DNA of 64,000 nt from JAFEDN01 sp963818985 (lineage in GTDB: Bacteria; Pseudomonadota; Gammaproteobacteria; Coxiellales; Coxiellaceae), in NCBI GenBank assembly GCA_963818985.1, contig CAWFUJ010000004.1, positions 186,001 through 250,000 of the forward strand. Direction: 5' to 3'. A model generated the notes under the pieces. That model had not been told where the DNA came from. It made no database searches and was given only the letters and a program-made list of their open reading frames with translations. The position numbers and the translations under genes were made by a program. Below are positions 17,389-26,247 of the stretch, one piece after another; positions within the stretch are counted from its first letter, which is position 1, and every line of letters begins with the position of its first letter.

Positions 17389-18423
17389 CTACACTGGAAT
17401 CTGCATCGTTATACAATGCACACTGCCATAATTTTCTATCAAGGAACGGCTAGGGATCCCTATGACCTGCCGGTCCGGAAAACAAGATTCTAACATATTT
17501 TGGGCAATTTCATCTTGCGGATCATCATAAAATGGTAACAGAATAACCTGGTTGGTAATAAGGAAATTGGCATATGTCGCCGGCAAACGTCGATTATCGA
17601 CTACACTAAAAATGGGACTGGGCGTCGGCAGTGGCACTAAATGATAAGGAAGCCCCCGGCAATTTTTAAAATTGCGTAATTGTTTCTCCATGGCCTTTAA
17701 GCTGAGATAATTTTCATCCATAGGATCCCGAGACTGGACATAGCAGATAGTTTCAGAATTAATAAAACGTGCTAGGGTATCGATGTGGCCATCGGTATCA
17801 TCGCCCGCAATATGGCCATGCTCTAACCACAATACTTGCTTAACTTGCAGATGTTCTTTAAGCAAAGATTCAATTTGGCCTTGATTAAAGCTCGGATTAC
17901 GTTGCGGTGATAATAGACATTCAGTGGTGGTGAGCAAGGTTCCTTCCCCATCTACTTCAATACTCCCACCCTCTAACACAAAATCAATTGAAGTGAATTG
18001 CGATTGTGGAAAAAAATCCTGGGCATACAACTGGGTTAAAATCTGGTTGTCTCGTTCCGCAGGGTATTTATTACCCCACCCATTAAATTGAAAATTTAAA
18101 ATTTTAGTTTCTTGGCCATTACTTAAAGTGATAGGACCGTAATCACGAGTCCACACATCATCTGAAGGGATAATAAAAAAGCGTACTCGCGGCATATTAA
18201 CGCCAGATTGCGTTAAGAATTGCTGGATCTCGTTGCGTTGTTCGATATCATAGCAAATAATGATCACCGATTGAGTGAATGCAACCGCTTTTACTAGGGC
18301 TAAATAAGTTTGGTTTGCTGCTTCACGGATGGGGTCCCACCACTCAATTAAACGATGAGGCCAATTAATCAAAATCGCACGTTGCTGGTTCCACTCAGGT
18401 GGAAGATAAAATGAAGATTTCAT
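17389..18423 (-). CDS. aguA: Agmatine deiminase
   Basis: Converts agmatine to N-carbamoylputrescine. The 344-residue product has the family motifs NWPHR near the N-terminus, DDVWTRDYGP, LEGGSIEVDGEG, HGHIAGDDTDGHIDTLARF and the catalytic Cys (C337) in SVHCITMQIP. It follows speA by three bases, so the first three steps of arginine-to-putrescine conversion are on one transcript. Confidence 0.96.
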   Translation of the reverse strand: MKSSFYLPPEWNQQRAILINWPHRLIEWWDPIREAANQTYLALVKAVAFTQSVIIICYDIEQRNEIQQFLTQSGVNMPRVRFFIIPSDDVWTRDYGPITLSNGQETKILNFQFNGWGNKYPAERDNQILTQLYAQDFFPQSQFTSIDFVLEGGSIEVDGEGTLLTTTECLLSPQRNPSFNQGQIESLLKEHLQVKQVLWLEHGHIAGDDTDGHIDTLARFINSETICYVQSRDPMDENYLSLKAMEKQLRNFKNCRGLPYHLVPLPTPSPIFSVVDNRRLPATYANFLITNQVILLPFYDDPQDEIAQNMLESCFPDRQVIGIPSRSLIENYGSVHCITMQIPV

Positions 18424-18426
18424 TTT

Positions 18427-20292
18427 TTAATCCTCTAAATACGTATAGCCTTGTAAGGCTTGTTGGACAATTGAATCTTCATCAAAGCGTGCTAATACTT
18501 CGGTATTTATATCAAAATTTACATAGCGCAGCATGGTTTCAATCGTATCACCTTTTTGGATATTACATAGTTCGTAATCTCCATCAGGCGTGACCACCAC
18601 ATTCAAAGAATGGGTGTCGCCAAATAGATTATGCATGTCGCCCAAAATCTCTTGGTATGCACCAATCAGAAAAATCCCTAAATAAGCGGTTTGATTAGGG
18701 TCAAGCGTTGGCAGGGGCATGGTCGTTTCCAAACCGTCATGATCCACGTAGCGGTCAACTCGACCATCAGAATCACAAGTAATATCTTGTAAAACAGCGC
18801 GCAGCGATAATGGCCGGTCCAAACCAGTAATAGGTAAAATGGGAAACGGCTGATCGATAGCCCAAGCATCGGGTAATGATTGGAATAAAGAGAAATTGAC
18901 ATAATATTTGTCAGCTAGTTTATCGTTGAGTTCATCAATGATAGGACGATGACTGCGGACACTTGGATTTAATAAATGCCGTACTTTATAGCAAATAGTG
19001 TAATAAATTTGTTCTATTCGCGCCCAGACCTGCAACTCAATTAATCCATGTACATACATCCCGTGTGCTTCTTGCATCCAATAACAAGCGTCATGATAAA
19101 CCTCTAAAACTGAGCGAGCGGAAATATTGTTTAATTGATACCATAAAGTTTGCAGAACCGGTGGATCATCTTCCGTGGCCGGCTTTACCACTTTATCGTA
19201 AGGTGCGCGTTCCATATCAATAATATTGGTCAGCAAAACCGCATGATGGGCAGTAATCGCCCGACCTGATTCGGTAATGATGTGTGGATGCGGTAAGCTT
19301 TCCGCTTGGCAAATTTCTGCAAAAGCACTGACAATATGGCTGGCATATTCTTTTAAAGTATAATTCATGGAATAGGTTGATCGAGTCCGGGTTCCATCGT
19401 AATCGATAGCCAAACCTCCGCCTAAATCCACGGTATGAATGGGAATACCCATGCGATGTAATTCTGCATAATACCGCGCACCTTCATACAAACACTTTTG
19501 TATATCGCCGATATTGGCAATTTGGGATCCTAAGTGAAAGTGCAACACTTTGAGCCAATGGCGCTTCTTCATTTGAGTGAGACGTTCGGCTATATCTAAT
19601 ATTTGCGCCACGGAAAATCCGAACTTAGCTTTTTCTCCGCCAGTATCTTGCCATTGTCCTTCACATGTAGTCGCTAAGCGCACGCGAATACCGACGTGCG
19701 GCTCTAATCCTAGACGTTCAGCCTCATCACATAAAATGGATAATTCCGCCAACCTTTCCAAAATAATATAGACGGTAAATCCAGACTTCAGCGCCAGTAA
19801 AGCTAAACGCATGTATTCTCGATCTTTGTAACCATTACACACCAAAGTAATGCGCCGCTGCGCCGCCGTGATCAAGGCGCCGATTAATTCAGCTTTACTT
19901 CCCACTTCTAAACCCACCCGGCCGTTGGGATGATTAATCATTTGCTCTACCACATAGCGCTGCTGGTTCACTTTAATAGGATACGCCGTAAGGTAATGGC
20001 CCGTGTATTCATTTTGCGCAATCGCATGATCAAAAGCGGATTGCAATGCATCCACGCGCTGATGAATAATATCGGTAAAGCGAACTAACACCGGAAAACT
20101 GAGTCCGGTTTGATGAATTTGAGCAATAAGATCAGCCAAATCAATCACCGCTGAACTGCGACGCCCCTGTGGATAAACCACTACGGTGCCGGCTTCGTTG
20201 ATGTCAAAATATCCGCCGCTCCAATGGGCGATGTTATAAGCCTTCTTGGCGTAATCTACTTGGGTTTGGCTGGGTTGCTCTAATTTTGTCAA
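18427..20292 (-). CDS. speA: Biosynthetic arginine decarboxylase
   Basis: PLP enzyme that makes agmatine from arginine. The 621-residue length fits the biosynthetic SpeA type. YPIKVNQQ carries the PLP lysine (K107), followed by GLEVGSKAEL, CNGYKDREY, LHFHLGSQIANI, VDLGGGLAIDYDG and ITESGRAI. It is the first gene of the operon and its start at 20292 is only 77 bases from the divergently read GIN-domain gene. Confidence 0.97.
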   Translation of the reverse strand: MTKLEQPSQTQVDYAKKAYNIAHWSGGYFDINEAGTVVVYPQGRRSSAVIDLADLIAQIHQTGLSFPVLVRFTDIIHQRVDALQSAFDHAIAQNEYTGHYLTAYPIKVNQQRYVVEQMINHPNGRVGLEVGSKAELIGALITAAQRRITLVCNGYKDREYMRLALLALKSGFTVYIILERLAELSILCDEAERLGLEPHVGIRVRLATTCEGQWQDTGGEKAKFGFSVAQILDIAERLTQMKKRHWLKVLHFHLGSQIANIGDIQKCLYEGARYYAELHRMGIPIHTVDLGGGLAIDYDGTRTRSTYSMNYTLKEYASHIVSAFAEICQAESLPHPHIITESGRAITAHHAVLLTNIIDMERAPYDKVVKPATEDDPPVLQTLWYQLNNISARSVLEVYHDACYWMQEAHGMYVHGLIELQVWARIEQIYYTICYKVRHLLNPSVRSHRPIIDELNDKLADKYYVNFSLFQSLPDAWAIDQPFPILPITGLDRPLSLRAVLQDITCDSDGRVDRYVDHDGLETTMPLPTLDPNQTAYLGIFLIGAYQEILGDMHNLFGDTHSLNVVVTPDGDYELCNIQKGDTIETMLRYVNFDINTEVLARFDEDSIVQQALQGYTYLED

Positions 20293-20396
20293 TTTCTTTT
20301 TATCCTCGTGTCAAAAAATGAACAGTATAACAAAAAATGTGCAGTAAGCAAAGTTAGCCCCCTATAAAATTGAAAGGGCTATGCTATACTCCTTTT

Positions 20397-21191
20397 ATGA
20401 GGCCGCACACGCAGAAACTATACTATTATTTATTCATCACCATCGCAATACTATGGAATGTGATGCTCGGAGTTGCCAACGCACAACCGCCTCTACCTGA
20501 ACCTAAAGCGACTAAAATTCCCCAGCAATTGCTTGAATTTAATGTTATTTCAGCACGTGGCGCCTTAGTGGTGAACATTGAGCAAATCAAAGAAGACCAA
20601 CCCAATTTCTTCCAAATAAATGGTGAACAAAATGGTCCACTTAGCGTCAGTGTTAAAGATGACACTTTATACTTACAAGCTGATGAGACAGAAAAACCGA
20701 CCTCTATAACCTTAGGCGTTCATCAGATCAATCAATTAACAATTGACGGCACTAGTTCCATCATTAGCAAAAACCTGACCAGTTCATCGTTAAGTATTGA
20801 TGCCAACAGCTCAGGCACAATTGAGCTATTAGGCATCATTAATCTAAATCGCATCCTTAGTTCAGGCAAAGGCCCTATCTATATTCAATGGATAGATAGC
20901 CCCAGATTGCGAGTAGATGGTAGTAATGACAGCGTAATCCATTTAGCTGGGGTTGCGAATACCGTAGAAATGCGGTTACGTGACAAGAGTCAATTCCAAG
21001 GCCAGTATTTACGTATCGACCGTATTTTCATTCAAACTAAAGATTATTCGGTAGCAAAATTATTAGTCAATAATAGTTTGCGGGCATTTGCTTACGATCA
21101 CAGCAATATTTATTTTTATAAACGGCCCGCGGAACTAACTGAATTTACCTCAGGCTCCGGCAATATCCTGCAATTAGGCTGGGGGAAATAG
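20397..21191 (+). CDS. Secreted GIN-domain (DUF2807-like) protein
   Basis: After a signal peptide (LYYYLFITIAILWNVMLGVANA/QPP) the 264-residue product consists of repeating short beta strands: the region LLEFNVISARGALVVNIEQ, INQLTIDGTSSIISKNLTSSSLSID and SSGKGPIYIQWIDSPRLRVDGSNDS is typical of the GIN/DUF2807 right-handed beta fold. Function of the family is unknown, with cell-surface location likely. The frame opens at 20370, but the ATG at 20397 gives a proper signal peptide. A TATACT close upstream could be a -10. Confidence 0.65.
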   Translation: MRPHTQKLYYYLFITIAILWNVMLGVANAQPPLPEPKATKIPQQLLEFNVISARGALVVNIEQIKEDQPNFFQINGEQNGPLSVSVKDDTLYLQADETEKPTSITLGVHQINQLTIDGTSSIISKNLTSSSLSIDANSSGTIELLGIINLNRILSSGKGPIYIQWIDSPRLRVDGSNDSVIHLAGVANTVEMRLRDKSQFQGQYLRIDRIFIQTKDYSVAKLLVNNSLRAFAYDHSNIYFYKRPAELTEFTSGSGNILQLGWGK

Positions 21192-21201
21192 CGACGTTTT
21201 C

Positions 21202-21238
21202 ACCCTCTCCCACCAGGGAGAGGGCAAGGGAGAGGGGA
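21202..21238. repeat. Short palindrome of the CCCCTC/GAGGGG family
   Basis: CACCCTCTCCCACCAGGGAGAGGG plus a partial second arm, between two genes on the same strand. Confidence 0.8.
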
Positions 21239-21263
21239 AATTAAGTGCTACGGAGTCATAGCG

Positions 21264-22304
21264 ATGGCAAAGATTATTACTGTAGAAACGATGCAAGAAA
21301 TTATCCACCAAGTCGGCCTGCAAACTTTTATCCTTGATCTTATCATCCAATTACGCCAAAATTTCGCCCGCTGGAATGATTTTTATAAAACTCCTCGTTA
21401 TGCCGCCCATTACCCACAAGGGGTCATTGAATTAATGCCCATTAGCGATCAGCACTATTTTAGCTGCAAATACGTGAATGGCCATCCAAATAACCCTGAT
21501 AAACACTTATTAACTGTGGCCGCAATAGGGTTATTGGCAGATGTTGCTAGCGGCTATCCTTTATTAATTAGCGAAATGACTATACTCACCGCATTACGCA
21601 CTGCCGCGACTTCGGCCTTGGCTGCATCGTACTTAGCCCCTACTCATCCCCGTTCCATGGCAATTATCGGCACTGGGGCACAAGCTGAATTTCAAATATT
21701 GGCATTGCATTCTGCTTTAGGCATTTCGCGAGTCAGTTATTACGATCGTGACCCAGAGGCCATGGCTAAGTTCGCCGATAATTTAACCCATTATCCTCTT
21801 GAACTCATAGCCGCTAAAAATGTTCAATCCGCTCTTACCGATGCTGATATTATTACCACGGCTACGGCAGCAAAAAGGCAAGCAAAAATTTTGCAAGACC
21901 ACTGGATTCATCCTGGTGTCTATATAAACGCCATTGGCGGCGACTGTCCGGGAAAAACTGAACTGGACGTCAATCTGTTATTACGCAGCAAAATTGTGGT
22001 GGAAAACTTAGCTCAAACTAAACAGGAAGGCGAAATCCAACAGGATCCGAACGTCGAAATATATGCTGAATTATGGGAAATCATCAATGGTCACAAACCG
22101 GGACGACAGAATAACGATGAAATTTTTATATTTGATTCAGTGGGCTTTGCCCTAGAGGATTATACAATTCTAAACTATGTGTACCAATTAGCCACTCAGT
22201 TAAATCTCGGTCAAGAACTCAACCTAATCCCCCCTTTAACCAATCCAAAAAACCTTTTCAGCCTGACTCAGGTTTTATCGGAGACGAAAACCTCAAATTC
22301 TTAA
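21264..22304 (+). CDS. Ornithine cyclodeaminase/mu-crystallin family protein
   Basis: The 346-residue product has the Rossmann motif MAIIGTGAQAEFQ, the substrate region ISEMTILTALRTAATSALAASYLAP and the late DSVGFALEDY, all typical of the OCD/mu-crystallin family. Members act on ornithine, lysine, alanine or ketimines with NAD(P)H. Ornithine cyclodeaminase proper makes proline and ammonia, which would link to arginine use near the polyamine operon, but the exact substrate is not settled by these motifs. Start ATG follows GGAGTCATAGCG. Confidence 0.8.
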   Translation: MAKIITVETMQEIIHQVGLQTFILDLIIQLRQNFARWNDFYKTPRYAAHYPQGVIELMPISDQHYFSCKYVNGHPNNPDKHLLTVAAIGLLADVASGYPLLISEMTILTALRTAATSALAASYLAPTHPRSMAIIGTGAQAEFQILALHSALGISRVSYYDRDPEAMAKFADNLTHYPLELIAAKNVQSALTDADIITTATAAKRQAKILQDHWIHPGVYINAIGGDCPGKTELDVNLLLRSKIVVENLAQTKQEGEIQQDPNVEIYAELWEIINGHKPGRQNNDEIFIFDSVGFALEDYTILNYVYQLATQLNLGQELNLIPPLTNPKNLFSLTQVLSETKTSNS

Positions 22305-22332
22305 TATTTCCTTAATATTCGGCCGGTAAAAT
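22300..22332 (+). promoter_or_regulatory. PmrA-type promoter of the 134-residue gene
   Basis: CTTAAT (22300-22305), N5, CTTAAT (22311-22316), N10, TAAAAT (22327-22332). The half-sites are followed by ATT, giving the full cTTAATatT form described for Legionella PmrA. The predicted transcription start falls at about the ATG (22340). Confidence 0.82.
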
Positions 22333-22339
22333 TGAACTT

Positions 22340-22744
22340 ATGAAAAGATATCAGGTTAGATTGCCATTTAACAAAGAAGTCGCTGACCCTAATCAGGCCA
22401 TTAAGGATCTCATTGTCGAATTAAATGATTTTATACGCAATGCAGGCATAAATTCTATCAATGGCTTGCGTGAAGAATTGGTTGCGAAAATCGAATCCAG
22501 GTATAATGCAGTTCTCTCCATTCTAGGTGATTTATATCAAAATATGATTGATGGCCCTCTAGATGCTTTCATCGATGCCCAACTTAAAGATTTAAATTTT
22601 GCCGTTAAGCAACTTGAAAATGACCACTTATGTCAAGTTTATACGGGAAAAATAACCTGTCGTGAAATAAGTGGAAAAATAAATTCTCTCACTCGACAAA
22701 TACTTGCTTTAGAATCTTCAGCGACCCATTCCATCAGCCGGTAA
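22340..22744 (+). CDS. Small helical protein of unknown function, putative effector
   Basis: A 134-residue soluble, mostly helical protein (KDLIVELNDFI, REELVAKIESRYNAVLSILGDLYQNM, LNFAVKQLENDH) with three Cys residues late. I do not recognise a family. Its promoter at 22300-22332 is the PmrA type shared with the kinase-like and C58-like genes, which makes a translocated role plausible. With -10 at 22327-22332 the mRNA would have almost no leader if translation starts at 22340; the TTG at codon 8 after AGGTTAGA is an alternative start. The stop codon TAA is provided by a dispersed repeat that begins at 22740. Confidence 0.6.
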   Translation: MKRYQVRLPFNKEVADPNQAIKDLIVELNDFIRNAGINSINGLREELVAKIESRYNAVLSILGDLYQNMIDGPLDAFIDAQLKDLNFAVKQLENDHLCQVYTGKITCREISGKINSLTRQILALESSATHSISR

Positions 22745-22772
22745 GTTTCTCAGAAACCCGGGGCATGTCATC
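22740..22772. repeat. 33-bp repeat, copy A
   Basis: GGTAAGTTTCTCAGAAACCC plus GGGGCATGTCAT. An inverted copy with one difference lies at 61144-61175. Contains the hairpin GTTTCTCAGAAAC and supplies the stop codon of the preceding gene. Confidence 0.8.
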
Positions 22773-22797
22773 CCCGCCAGGGTTGTGAGAAATTATC

Positions 22798-23811
22798 TTA
22801 AACGCGTTTCAACACTATGAAGACCCAATCTTCTTGCATGTCTAGGCAGAACTGCTGCAAGGGGGGTTGGTAAGCAGCCGCAACTCGGTCAAGCTCGGAC
22901 GATAAAAATCCTGATAACACCAAAAAGGCGCCCGAATTTAAATGCTGCATCAGCTTTGGTGCTAATTCACACAGTGGATTAGCTAGAATATTAGCTAAAA
23001 TGATGTCCGCCTTAATCTCAGGCAATTGCTCAGGCAAAACTGGGTAAATCCCCAGAAGTTCCCGCTGAAGGGAACTTTCCTTACGCCATGGGGGATCGTA
23101 AGGGGGAGCTGCGCGAAGCGCTCCTCCTTCATTCCGAGCATCGGCTCCACCGAACGCAGGATATAAACAGGAAGCCATGGACGCTGTACTCAGCGGGAAT
23201 GGCGAGAAATGATTTAACTTGGCGTTATCGGTGGTGGCGATCAACGCTTGAGGATCGTGATCTACCGCCCAAACTGATCTAGCACCTAAGGCCATGGCCG
23301 CTAAACTTAAAATTCCAGATCCACAACCATAATCGATCACGGTTTTATTTTGTAAGTTTTGTTGCGCCAACCAATTTAAACATAGTCCGGTAGTAGGATG
23401 AGCGCCAGTCCCAAAGCCAAGCCCCGGCTCTATTCGTAAAATTATACCTGGATAATTATTAAAGTCTTCTTGCCAGGCCGGTAGAACCCATAATCGGTTA
23501 GCAAAACACCGTGGGGGAAATTGATTTTGGGTTACTTGCACCCAATCTTGGTCGGGCACAGAATCAATTTGATAGGTCAGCACTTTTTGTAATGCAGTTT
23601 GTAGAGCTTGAATAACGGCCTGCGCTTGATGATGCTCCGCAAACAATCCTTGAACTTGGGTATTCTTCCATAAAGGCGCTTCGTTCAACGCTTCTTGAAA
23701 CAATGGTTGCTCACCTGCGTCTTGCAAACTAACAGCCAAGGCTTGATACGCAGATAAAAAATCACTGATCCATTCAATGTGATCGTCAGTGTTGATAATT
23801 AATTTCCACAT
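22798..23811 (-). CDS. prmA: Ribosomal protein L11 methyltransferase with in-frame repeat insertion
   Basis: PrmA trimethylates ribosomal protein L11 with SAM. The 337-residue product has GLGFGTGAHPTT, the SAM motif VIDYGCGSGILSLAA and the ADIILANILANPL motif. It is about 45 residues longer than usual. Residues about 205-251 are encoded by a 141-bp palindromic element (23059-23199), also found at 51954-52170. Removing exactly these 47 codons rejoins DNAKLNHFSP to LLGIYPVLPEQ and restores alignment with normal PrmA. The insert lies on a surface loop between the SAM site and the NILANPL motif, so activity may be kept. It follows accC on the same strand, as in other gammaproteobacteria. Confidence 0.93.
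   Translation of the reverse strand: MWKLIINTDDHIEWISDFLSAYQALAVSLQDAGEQPLFQEALNEAPLWKNTQVQGLFAEHHQAQAVIQALQTALQKVLTYQIDSVPDQDWVQVTQNQFPPRCFANRLWVLPAWQEDFNNYPGIILRIEPGLGFGTGAHPTTGLCLNWLAQQNLQNKTVIDYGCGSGILSLAAMALGARSVWAVDHDPQALIATTDNAKLNHFSPFPLSTASMASCLYPAFGGADARNEGGALRAAPPYDPPWRKESSLQRELLGIYPVLPEQLPEIKADIILANILANPLCELAPKLMQHLNSGAFLVLSGFLSSELDRVAAAYQPPLQQFCLDMQEDWVFIVLKRV
23059..23199 (-). mobile_element. 141-bp palindromic element inserted in prmA, copy A
   Basis: Terminal inverted repeats TTCCCGCTGA (23059-23068) and TCAGCGGGAA (23190-23199) bound several internal hairpins (GGGGGAGC...GCTCCTCC and GCCAT...ATGGC). The length is divisible by three and the reverse strand is open, giving a peptide with RNEGGALRAAPP and DPPWRK. 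Copy B at 51954-52170 differs in both ends but keeps the pairing, so the stems have covaried. Confidence 0.82.
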
Positions 23812-23815
23812 ATTG

Positions 23816-25163
23816 TCAATGTGAGATGCCTAATAATTTTTCTAAATAATGTATATTTTGACCACCTTCAATAAAGTTAGGATCTTCCATCAAACGTTGA
23901 TGCAAACTGATATTGCTTTTTATCCCTTCAACCACTAATTCTTCCAAGGCGTTACGCATGCGCGCGATGGCAATTTCTCGGGTTTTACCATACACAATGA
24001 GTTTGCCAATTAATGAATCATAATAGGGTGGAATTTTATAACCGCTATATAAATGCGAATCCATGCGCACTCCAAATCCTCCCGGCGGATGATACCGTGT
24101 CACCACGCCAGGGCAAGGCATGAACGTTCTTGCATCTTCAGCATTAATTCTGCACTCGATCGCATGACCACTGATCTTAACTTCATCTTGGCTGAAACTC
24201 AGAGGCTCACCAGCGGCTATGGTAATTTGCTCCCGAACCACATCAATACCGGTAATCAATTCAGTAATCGGATGCTCAACCTGCACCCGCGTATTCATTT
24301 CAATAAAATAAAACTTACCATCCTGATATAAAAATTCAAAAGTCCCAGCGCCTCGATATCCTAGTCTTAAACAGGCTTCTACACATAATCCGCCTATTTG
24401 TTGCACGTTGCTCTTCACTAATGCCTGGCGCAGGCGCTTCTTCCAATACTTTTTGATGACGGCGTTGCATGGAGCAATCGCGTTCTCCTAAATGAACCGC
24501 ATGACCATGCGTATCCGCCAGCACTTGGATTTCAATATGACGGGGATTTTCTAAAAATTTTTCCATATAGACTTCGTCCGTACCAAACGCTGCTCCAGCC
24601 TCAGTTCGCGTGGTGGCAATGGTATTTAGTAAATCTTCTTCTTTACGTACTACACGCATGCCTCGGCCGCCACCTCCACCTGAGGCTTTAATAATCAATG
24701 GATAACCAATTTTTCGACCAAGAGCCAAATTACTTGGATTATCATTACTTAGCGCGCCATCGGAACCTGGAATACAGGGGATGCCTGCTCTGGACATCGC
24801 TTTAATGGCCAAGACTTTATTGCCCATTTGGGTAATCATATCGCGAGTAGGGCCAATAAAGACAAAACCGCTTTTTTCAACTTGTTCAGCAAAATTTGGG
24901 TTTTCGGCTAAAAAACCATAGCCTGGATGAATGGCATCGACATCTGCCACTTCTGCGGCACTAATCACCGCCGGAATACTTAAATAGCTATCCGTCGAAT
25001 TGGGTGGGCCAATGCATACCGCTTCGTCTGCCAACTTCACATGCATTAAATCTCGGTCTGCCATTGAATAAACTGCAACGGTTTGGATTCCTAACTCTTT
25101 GCAAGCTCGATGAACACGAAGTGCTATTTCACCTCGGTTCGCAATTAGCACTTTTTTAAACAT
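23816..25163 (-). pseudogene. accC: accC, biotin carboxylase subunit of acetyl-CoA carboxylase, one frameshift
   Basis: Biotin carboxylase loads CO2 on the biotin of AccB for malonyl-CoA synthesis. The N-terminal part (25163 down to about 24400) has LIANRGEIALRVHRAC, the ATP-grasp glycine loop KASGGGGGRGMRVV and GERDCSMQRRHQKVLEEAPAPG. The rest is in another frame and has GYRGAGTFEFLY, FIEMNTRVQVEHPITE and the C-terminal domain. The join is at about 24400, in ACAAATAGG: one extra A would restore QRATKIGGLCVEAC. Everything else is conserved. Loss of accC should be lethal unless fatty acids come from the host, so this may be a recent mutation or a base-calling error. Confidence 0.9.
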
Positions 25164-25165
25164 AA

Positions 25166-25651
25166 CTACTCAGCCTTTTCGATAATGAATAAAGGTTGGC
25201 CATATTCAACTGGTTGTTCATTTTCTATTAACCTTGCGCTCACCACCCCTGAGATATCCGCCTCAATTTTATTAAACATTTTCATAGCTTCTATTAGGCA
25301 AAGGGTATCGCCGGCTTTAATGGTATCGCCTACCGCCACAAAAGGCATCGCCCCAGAGGATGGTGCTAAATACACAGTGCCTACCATAGGTGAGAGAACT
25401 TGGTGACCATCTATGCCAGACTTTTCATTGACAGCTGCACTAGATGGAGTATGTTGAGTTTCCGTAGAACTGGCAGCAGATCTTTGCTGCAATTGGCTAT
25501 GATCTAACGGCACCATTTGAATAGCGCCTGGAGTGGTTGGTATTTGACAACTAATACGAACCGACTCTTCACCAGATTTCACTTCTAGTTCGCCAATACC
25601 CGTTTCTTTAACGAGCTCGATCAGTTTTCTGATTTTGCGAGTATCCATCAA
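25166..25651 (-). CDS. accB: Biotin carboxyl carrier protein of acetyl-CoA carboxylase
   Basis: The 161-residue product has an N-terminal helical segment, a Ser/Thr/Gln-rich linker and a C-terminal biotinyl domain with EAMKMF, where K124 is the biotinylation site, and the thumb region GTVYLAPSSGAMPF. It is two bases upstream of accC and follows aroQ, the standard order. Confidence 0.97.
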   Translation of the reverse strand: MMDTRKIRKLIELVKETGIGELEVKSGEESVRISCQIPTTPGAIQMVPLDHSQLQQRSAASSTETQHTPSSAAVNEKSGIDGHQVLSPMVGTVYLAPSSGAMPFVAVGDTIKAGDTLCLIEAMKMFNKIEADISGVVSARLIENEQPVEYGQPLFIIEKAE

Positions 25652-25655
25652 TTAA

Positions 25656-26099
25656 TTACCTCGGTTGTAAATAGTGATGCGCTGCTTGTAGTGCTAATCG
25701 ATAACCCAGAGGACCAAAACCACTGATCCGACCTTTGGCGATATCCGCCAGATACGAACGGTGCCGAAAGGGTTCACGGGCATCAATTTTGCTGAGGTGC
25801 ACCTCAATAAAAGGTATGGCTACGCCCAAAAATGCATCGCGCAAGGCAATGCTGGTGTGAGTATAAGCCCCTGGATTAATAATAATAAATTGAACTGAGT
25901 CGTCCATGGCGCCATGTATAGCTTCTATCAGCTCATGTTCAGCATTGCTCTGCACACAATTAAGCTGAAATTTTAGTTCCTCGGCCTGTTGCCTAACTTG
26001 CGTATGAAGCTCCTCAAGGGTAACATCGCCATAAAGATGCGGTTCCCGCTTGCCAAGCAAGTTTAGATTAGGACCTTGTAGCAACAAAATCTTCGTCAT
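25656..26099 (-). CDS. aroQ: 3-dehydroquinate dehydratase, type II
   Basis: Third step of the shikimate pathway. The 147-residue product has LQGPNLNLLGKREPHLYG with the catalytic Tyr, QSNAEHELIEAIH, IINPGAYTHTSIALRDA and IEVHLSKIDAREPFRHRSY with the catalytic His and Arg, all typical of the dodecameric type II enzyme. The ATG is preceded at once by a 7-bp perfect hairpin (26100-26118) and no clear ribosome site. Confidence 0.96.
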   Translation of the reverse strand: MTKILLLQGPNLNLLGKREPHLYGDVTLEELHTQVRQQAEELKFQLNCVQSNAEHELIEAIHGAMDDSVQFIIINPGAYTHTSIALRDAFLGVAIPFIEVHLSKIDAREPFRHRSYLADIAKGRISGFGPLGYRLALQAAHHYLQPR

Positions 26100-26118
26100 A
26101 CTTGCTAGATATTAGCAA
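26100..26118 (-). promoter_or_regulatory. Hairpin abutting the aroQ start codon
   Basis: CTTGCTA-N5-TAGCAAG perfect inverted repeat ends directly before the ATG (26099). In the mRNA it would occupy the place of the ribosome binding site, or it is a protein operator. Confidence 0.4.
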
Positions 26119-26247
26119 GATCGCAGCAGATGTCAACAAATTAACGTTTATAGCTTATAAATTAGTGAGGGAAGAGCTCTCTCAAAACTACCGCATACAT
26201 TTTATGCACTGTGTTCATTGATCGCTTCATGGCGCTGACAAAGAAAA

